A stretch of DNA of 11,625 nt from JALOAT01 sp041677345 (GTDB lineage Bacteria; Pseudomonadota; Gammaproteobacteria; Thiohalomonadales; Thiohalomonadaceae). Under the pieces are notes generated by a model. The model saw only the letters and a program-made list of their open reading frames with translations. It was not told where the DNA came from and ran no database searches. A program made the position numbers and the translations under genes. Shown here in pieces: positions 6,954 to 11,625 of the stretch (its first letter is position 1; each line of letters opens with the position of its first letter). The stretch covers positions 1-11,625 of the forward strand of contig JBAYQE010000087.1 in assembly GCA_041677345.1 (NCBI GenBank), in the 5' to 3' direction.

Positions 6954-8897
6954 ATGACAAGAGATTCAGACAACGAACGCAACAAGTTCCTCGAGTCGCT
7001 GGCCGCATTCAGTCGCGAGCACAAGGCCCGCGCCTGGGAAGGGAGCCTCAAGCAATTTCTCGAGGAAATCATGCCGGCGCGCCCCGGCGCCTTCGCGCGT
7101 AGTAGCCACCAGTACATCTGGGACATGCTGCGCTGGTACCAGGCCAAGGAGGAACGGGACAACCAGAGTGAATGGCCGACCCAGCTCTTCGCCAACGAGC
7201 TGTTCGGTATCGACGACGCCCTCGCGCGCGTGGTGGAGTACTTCAAGGCGGCCAGTGCCGGTTCGGAAGTGGGCCGTCGCATGCTGCTCCTGCTGGGGCC
7301 ACCGTCCGGTGGCAAGTCCACCCTGGTAATCCTGCTCAAGCGCGGCCTGGAGGAATACAGCCAGACCGACGGCGGCGCGTTGTACGCCCTAACCGGCTGC
7401 CCCGTGCACGAATCGCCGCTGCACCTGGTACCACATACCCTGCGCGGGAACTTCCGCGAAAACTACGGCGTGGACATCCAGGGCCAGATCTGCCCGCATT
7501 GCCAAACGCGTCTGCACGAGGAATTCGACGGCGATTTCATGCGCTTCCCGGTGGAGCGGATCTTCCTGTCCGAGGCCTCGCGCCTGGGCGTGGGCACCTA
7601 CGCACCGCACGACCCCACCACGGCAGATATCGCTGACCTGGTCGGCTCCGTGGACCTGTCCAAGGTGGCTGAATACGGCGACGAGGGCGATCCGCGCGCC
7701 TGGTCATGGTCTGGCGCGGTATACGCCGCCAGCCGCGGTCTGCTGGAGATGATCGAGATCCTGAAGGTGAAGCGGGAATTCCTCTACCTGCTGCTCACGC
7801 TCACCCAGGAAAAAAACGTCAAGGTGGCGCGCTTCCCGCTCATCTACCTGGACGAGACCATCGTCGCGCACACCAACCTCGCAGAATTCAACAAGTTCGT
7901 CCAGGAAAAGGAGAACGAGGCACTGCTGGATCGCATGGTCATCGTGCAGGTGCCTTACACGCTCAACTATTCCGAAGAAGCGCGCATCTACAACAAGCTC
8001 ATTTCGAACGCCTCCGCGTTCCGCGAGGTGCACCTCGACCCGCATGCCCTGCGCACCGTGGCCGTGTTCGCGATCCTGACGCGTCTGAAGAAGGGGGAAC
8101 GCCAGGACCTGGACATGACCAAGAAGCTGCGCCTGTACGCGGGTGAGGCCATCGAGGGGATATCGGAAACCGAAGTGGACCGCATCCGCAAGGAAACGCC
8201 CGAGGAAGGGCTCACCGGTGTGTCCCCGCGCTTCGTGATCAACGCCATTTCCAACGCCATCACCCGGTCGGAAGTACGTAGCCTGACCACCATGGAGGTA
8301 TTGCTCGCCCTCAAGGATGCCATCGAGGCCGATGCGCGCATGGACGCGAAGCAGAAGCGCCAGTGGATCGACTTCCTGGTGCTCACACGCAAGGACTTCT
8401 ACAACCGTTGGGTGAAGGAAGACGTGCACAAGGCGCTGTTCACGTCCTTCGAGGGCGAGGCCCAGAGCCTGCTGGAGAAATATCTGGATGAAGTGGAAGC
8501 CTCGCTGGACCAGCGCCATATCGAGGATCCGATTACCAACGAGACACGCGCGCCCGATGAACGCTTCATGCGCTCGGTGGAGGAGAAGATCAAGGTCTCG
8601 GACTCCGGCAAGTCCTCGTTCCGCCAGGAGGTGGTGCGCAAGGCCATGGTCTCCTTCAAGCGTGGCGAGAAATTCACCCTCGACAGCCATGCACGGCTGC
8701 ACGAAGCCATCAAGCAATACCTCTTCGAGGAACGCCGCGACGTGCTGCGCCTGGTGACCTCCACCACACGACCCGATGCCGACGCCCAGCAGAAGATTTC
8801 GGCGGTACAACAGCGGCTGGTGGACGAATACGGCTACGACACACATTCCGCGCAGGAGGCGCTGAATTATGTGACGACTCTGCTTTCGCAGGAGTGA
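6954..8897 (+). CDS. prkA: PrkA-type AAA+ protein (YeaG homologue)
   Basis: The 647-aa product belongs to the PrkA/YeaG family, described as serine protein kinases but with a AAA+ ATPase core; ATP-dependent protease activity has also been proposed. Visible are the N-terminal helical domain with FARSSHQYIWDMLRWY (47-62), Walker A GPPSGGKST (115-123), the GLLEMIEILK motif (262-271) characteristic of the family, a sensor-like IVAHTN (303-308), and NEALLDRM (321-328), which probably supplies an arginine finger. The C-terminal PrkA domain covers about 400-647. Cys149, Cys180 and Cys183 (GCPVH, CPHC) are placed as in the Bacillus-type protein rather than E. coli YeaG and may bind metal. The start follows GGGCGAG. 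It leads the prkA-yeaH-spoVR cluster; the gap to yeaH is 42 bp. Confidence 0.95.
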   Translation: MTRDSDNERNKFLESLAAFSREHKARAWEGSLKQFLEEIMPARPGAFARSSHQYIWDMLRWYQAKEERDNQSEWPTQLFANELFGIDDALARVVEYFKAASAGSEVGRRMLLLLGPPSGGKSTLVILLKRGLEEYSQTDGGALYALTGCPVHESPLHLVPHTLRGNFRENYGVDIQGQICPHCQTRLHEEFDGDFMRFPVERIFLSEASRLGVGTYAPHDPTTADIADLVGSVDLSKVAEYGDEGDPRAWSWSGAVYAASRGLLEMIEILKVKREFLYLLLTLTQEKNVKVARFPLIYLDETIVAHTNLAEFNKFVQEKENEALLDRMVIVQVPYTLNYSEEARIYNKLISNASAFREVHLDPHALRTVAVFAILTRLKKGERQDLDMTKKLRLYAGEAIEGISETEVDRIRKETPEEGLTGVSPRFVINAISNAITRSEVRSLTTMEVLLALKDAIEADARMDAKQKRQWIDFLVLTRKDFYNRWVKEDVHKALFTSFEGEAQSLLEKYLDEVEASLDQRHIEDPITNETRAPDERFMRSVEEKIKVSDSGKSSFRQEVVRKAMVSFKRGEKFTLDSHARLHEAIKQYLFEERRDVLRLVTSTTRPDADAQQKISAVQQRLVDEYGYDTHSAQEALNYVTTLLSQE

Positions 8898-8939
8898 GTG
8901 GGCATGGCCGGATTCCCGGCCTGCGAAACGGAGGGAGAA

Positions 8940-10115
8940 ATGGCGAGTCACGACAGCAGCGCACAGGACCAGAGCAATCGCTGGTATGACCTGTTCTCCC
9001 GCGGCAGCCGTGACTGGCTGCGGCACAACGAGAAGGTGCGCGAGGCGGTCAAGGACCGCATCATGGATGTGGCCGCCGGCGCCGACGTGCTGTCCGGTAG
9101 CGGCAACAACCGCAACGTCCAGGTGCCCGTGCATTTCCTCGAGCACTACCGCTTCCGGCTGAGCGACGCCGATCAACATAGTGGCGTAGGCCAGGGCGAG
9201 CAGGTGGAGCCCGGCGACGTGCTGCGCCAACCGCAGCCGCGTAACACCCAGGGCAAAGGCGCGGGCGGCAGCGGCGAAGGTGGACTGGAGTTCGTGCTTG
9301 AGTTCAAGGTGGACGAGATCGTGGAATGGCTGTGGGAGGAACTGGAACTCCCCAATCTCGAACCCAAGTTCGGCACCACCCATGAAGACGAATACGTACG
9401 CGAGGGCTGGGACCGCCACGGTGCCCGCACCCGACTCGATCGCCGGCGTTCCCTGAAAGAGGCCATCAAGCGGCGCGCGGTGCAGCCCGACGGCCCTGCT
9501 TTCACCAACGACGACCTGCGTTTCCGGCAACTGGTGCGACGCCCCCGCCCGGCAACCCACGCGGTGGTCATCTTTGCGCTCGACGTATCCTCAAGCGTCA
9601 CCGAGGCCGAGCGCCGCCTGGCGAAGACCTTTTTCTTCTGGGCGCTGCAGGGCCTGCGCCGCCAGTACCAACACATCGAAACCGTCTTCATCGCCCACAC
9701 AGTGAACGCCTGGGAATTCCCTGAAGACCAGTTCTTCCAGGTACGTGCCAGCGGCGGCACCGTGGCTTCCACGGCCTTCAACAAGGCGCTGGAGGTCATC
9801 GACGCACGCTACGACCCGAGCCGCTACAACGTCTATCTGTTTTACGCCTCGGATGGTGAAAATTTCACCGATGATCGCAGCGCCTCCAGCGAGGCCCTGG
9901 ATGAACTGGGGCCACGCACCAGTTTCATCGGCTACCTGGAAACAGGCCGCAGCATCCAGTCCATCGATGAGACCGAGACGGCCTTGCTCTTCTATCGGCT
10001 GGAAAAAAAGGGCTTTCCCGTTGCGACCTATTCACTCGGTAAGGAAGAGGATATCTGGGCAGCCATCCGCCATTTCTTCCGTCGCCAAAACGAAGAAGAA
10101 GAGGTCCGCAAATAG
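8940..10115 (+). CDS. yeaH: UPF0229 / DUF444 protein with VWA domain (YeaH)
   Basis: The 391-aa product is the usual partner of PrkA. The N-terminal part (WYDLFSRGSRDWLRHNEKVREAVKDRI, 15-41) and a Gly/Gln-rich segment (80-114) lead to a charged central region. A von Willebrand A-like domain follows with the metal-dependent adhesion site intact: DVSSS (Asp215, Ser217, Ser219), SGGT (Thr274) and ASDGEN (Asp305). VWA proteins often act as substrate adaptors or regulators of AAA+ ATPases, as in RavA-ViaA and MoxR systems, so a PrkA complex is a reasonable inference. The ATG at 8940 is chosen because GGAGGGAG lies directly upstream; GTG 8898 and ATG 8904 would add 12-14 residues without family resemblance. 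It is shorter than E. coli YeaH (427 aa). Confidence 0.93.
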   Translation: MASHDSSAQDQSNRWYDLFSRGSRDWLRHNEKVREAVKDRIMDVAAGADVLSGSGNNRNVQVPVHFLEHYRFRLSDADQHSGVGQGEQVEPGDVLRQPQPRNTQGKGAGGSGEGGLEFVLEFKVDEIVEWLWEELELPNLEPKFGTTHEDEYVREGWDRHGARTRLDRRRSLKEAIKRRAVQPDGPAFTNDDLRFRQLVRRPRPATHAVVIFALDVSSSVTEAERRLAKTFFFWALQGLRRQYQHIETVFIAHTVNAWEFPEDQFFQVRASGGTVASTAFNKALEVIDARYDPSRYNVYLFYASDGENFTDDRSASSEALDELGPRTSFIGYLETGRSIQSIDETETALLFYRLEKKGFPVATYSLGKEEDIWAAIRHFFRRQNEEEEVRK

Positions 10116-10430
10116 ACGCGAACGCACCCCCGGGACATTGGTAATCGATTCACCAAACCCCGGTGGTATGGTCCCCCTGTAGGAGCGGCCACCGGCCGCG
10201 ATTGCTTGGTGTCACCACCGCGGTTTCGACTGCCATCCGCGCCCGGTGCACCCTTCGGGCATAAAGGCGCTCCTACAGATGGCGTAGCAACCCGCGGTGG
10301 CATGATCCCTCCGTAGGAGCGGCCACCGGCCGCGATGGGCGACGTCACCCCTGCGTTTCGGCGGGGCGGCCCGGAAAAAATCGACGTTCATTGGTGCTCA
10401 TTCACGGACTTCTTCTACTTTCATAGGACC
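10116..10430 (+). other. REP-containing spacer between yeaH and spoVR (315 bp)
   Basis: This stretch holds no gene. It contains two direct 47-48-bp repeat copies and one inverted REP-like unit, described separately. The final part (about 10371-10430) is less GC-rich, with an A-run and CTACTTT near 10415, but I see no convincing promoter. No intrinsic terminator with a T-run follows yeaH, so read-through into spoVR is possible. Confidence 0.6.
10156..10336. repeat. REP cluster (BIME-like), three units
   Basis: Direct copies at 10156-10202 and 10289-10336 share a CGGTGG-ATG-TCCC lead and the block GTAGGAGCGGCCACC, with about four mismatches and one gap. Each ends in the hairpin GCGGCC-ACC-GGCCGC (10185-10199 and 10319-10333). 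Between them an inverted unit (10239-10277) reads CTGTAGGAGCGCC on the minus strand and has its own GCGCC/GGCGC stem. Alternating orientation is typical of bacterial interspersed mosaic elements mobilised by RAYT transposases; no RAYT gene is in the window. Confidence 0.8.
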
Positions 10431-11625
10431 ATGAGCGAAAGACTGCGTGACTATATCGGCCGTCTGGAGCGCCTCGCGCGCGACAAGGGCTTGAACTATT
10501 TTCCGGTGGAGTTCGAGCTGGTACCGCCCGCTTTCATGATGGAAATAGCGGTCTACGGCCTGCCCGTGCGTATGCCGCACTGGTCCTTTGGCGTGCGCTA
10601 CATCTATCAGCTCGTGCAGCACCGCATGGGTCATTCGCGCATTTTCGAAGTGGTCTTTCCGGGCAATCCGGGGCGTGCCTATCTCGCGGCCACCAACACC
10701 GTGGAGGAGAATACCCTGGTGGCGGCCCACGTCCTCGGACACGCGGATTTTTCGCGTAACAACGTCTTGTTCCGCACCAGTCAGGAGGAAGTCGGCTACC
10801 ACATCGTGGAGCAGGCCGCCGCGCATGCGAAGCAGATCACCGCGGCCATTGAAGAGCACGGCCAGCGCCGCGTGGAAGCGGTGCTTGATGCCGCCCTCGC
10901 CCTGGAGCAGTGCATCGACGTCCACCAAGGCTTGCGCCGCAGCCGTTACCCCGAATTCGAAGAAGCGCATCCGGTAGACAAGCCCGACGAGTTCCATCAG
11001 CGTTTCGACAACCTCACGGACGCGGCCACACCGGTGTCGCTGCAGCGCAAGCGTCTGCCCCTGCCGCCCCATGAGGAATTCGATCTACTGTGGTTCATCG
11101 CCACCTACGCGCCGGACCTGGACGGCTGGGAGCGGGACATCCTGCTCGCGGTACGCGAGGAATCGTTCTACTTCTACCCGGTATTTGCCTGCCAGATCAT
11201 GAACGAAGGTTGGGCCTCGTACTGGCACGCCCACTTGTTGCGGGATGCGGAATTCCTGCCCCCCGATCTCTACCTGGAAGCGGCCAAGACCCATTCCGAC
11301 GTGGTGCGACCCTATGCCGGCAGCGACCAGGTGGCGCTCGCCCTCAATCCGTACCACCTGGGTTTTTCCATGTGGGAGCACATCATCAAGGAAAGGGGTG
11401 TGGAAGCGGCGCGACGCATCATGGAGGAAGAGGACGACTTTGGTTTCGTGCGCAACTATCTCACCGAGGAGATCGCACACGAACTCAACCTGTTTCGCTA
11501 CCATGCACGCCGCGACGGCGAGGTGGTGGTGGACGAATTCGACATCCATCAGCTGCACGAATCGATCCTGGCGCCCAAGTTCAATTTCGGCACACCGCGC
11601 GTGAGCGTAGAGGAAGTGAAGACCG
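10431..11625 (+). CDS. spoVR: SpoVR family protein (YcgB type), 3' end outside the window
   Basis: The open frame gives 398 residues without a stop and is cut by the window end; family members are about 450-510 aa. Conserved features include the N-terminal LNYFPVEFELVPPAFMMEIAVYGLPVRMPHWSFG (21-54), VFPGNPGRAYLAATNTVEENTLVAAHVLGHADFSRNN (75-111) with His100 and His104, and QIMNEGWASYWHAHLL (255-270) with Glu259 and His266. NPYHLGFSMWEHI (306-318) is also typical. The recurring His/Glu residues suggest a metal centre, which is inference. SpoVR is named from Bacillus spore cortex formation, but its gammaproteobacterial form is linked to PrkA and YeaH in non-sporulating cells. AGGA (10425-10428) lies only two bases before the ATG, an unusually tight spacing, so initiation may be weak. 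Confidence 0.93.
   Translation, partial: MSERLRDYIGRLERLARDKGLNYFPVEFELVPPAFMMEIAVYGLPVRMPHWSFGVRYIYQLVQHRMGHSRIFEVVFPGNPGRAYLAATNTVEENTLVAAHVLGHADFSRNNVLFRTSQEEVGYHIVEQAAAHAKQITAAIEEHGQRRVEAVLDAALALEQCIDVHQGLRRSRYPEFEEAHPVDKPDEFHQRFDNLTDAATPVSLQRKRLPLPPHEEFDLLWFIATYAPDLDGWERDILLAVREESFYFYPVFACQIMNEGWASYWHAHLLRDAEFLPPDLYLEAAKTHSDVVRPYAGSDQVALALNPYHLGFSMWEHIIKERGVEAARRIMEEEDDFGFVRNYLTEEIAHELNLFRYHARRDGEVVVDEFDIHQLHESILAPKFNFGTPRVSVEEVKT

Noticed and set aside
8898..8939. Earlier starts for yeaH (GTG 8898, ATG 8904)
   Set aside because: They lack a well-placed Shine-Dalgarno, while ATG 8940 has GGAGGGAG immediately upstream, and the extra residues do not resemble the family.
7704..9560. 618-aa open frame on the minus strand
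   Set aside because: It is antisense to prkA and yeaH, both of which have strong family motifs in frame. The antisense translation shows no domain, and long shadow frames are expected in GC-rich DNA.

Overview
The window is a GC-rich chromosomal segment of a gammaproteobacterium. The evidence is the block tRNA-Ser / 4.5S RNA / dnaX / ybaB / recR, a GreB closely resembling the enterobacterial protein, a tRNA with an encoded CCA end, and REP-like palindromes built on GTAGGAGCGG of the kind common in Pseudomonas, Xanthomonadales and Chromatiales. I cannot place the genus from sequence alone.

Layout. Positions 1-328 carry no gene, only a degenerate heptamer tract and an 80-bp tandem repeat with REP-like cores. 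Positions 329-3536 are a minus-strand information-processing block read right to left: tRNA-Ser(GGA), ffs (4.5S SRP RNA), dnaX (clamp-loader tau), ybaB/ebfC (nucleoid-associated) and recR (recombination mediator). Upstream of it, still on the minus strand (3659-4456), is a secreted PRC-barrel protein with two EF-hands, separated from the tRNA by a strong hairpin. Transcription diverges at about 4460-4650, and everything to the right is on the plus strand: greB, a four-helix membrane protein of unknown function, a CspA-type cold-shock protein with a terminator, and then the conserved stationary-phase/stress trio prkA (yeaG), yeaH (UPF0229, VWA domain) and spoVR (ycgB type). The last gene runs off the window.

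The most interesting part is the right half. PrkA (AAA+ ATPase), YeaH (VWA/MIDAS) and SpoVR travel together widely, but their joint biochemical role is unresolved. Here the PrkA carries a C...CxxC putative metal site, its promoter region shows overlapping candidate sigma-54 and sigma-S elements beside a perfect dyad, and spoVR is separated from yeaH by 315 bp containing three REP-like units. The same repeat family lies at the left edge of the window. Several promoters (PRC/EF-hand gene, csp, prkA) show C-TA-rich -10 elements of the sigma-S type, so this may be a small stress-response neighbourhood next to housekeeping genes. I see no insertion sequence, phage gene, CRISPR array or replication origin.
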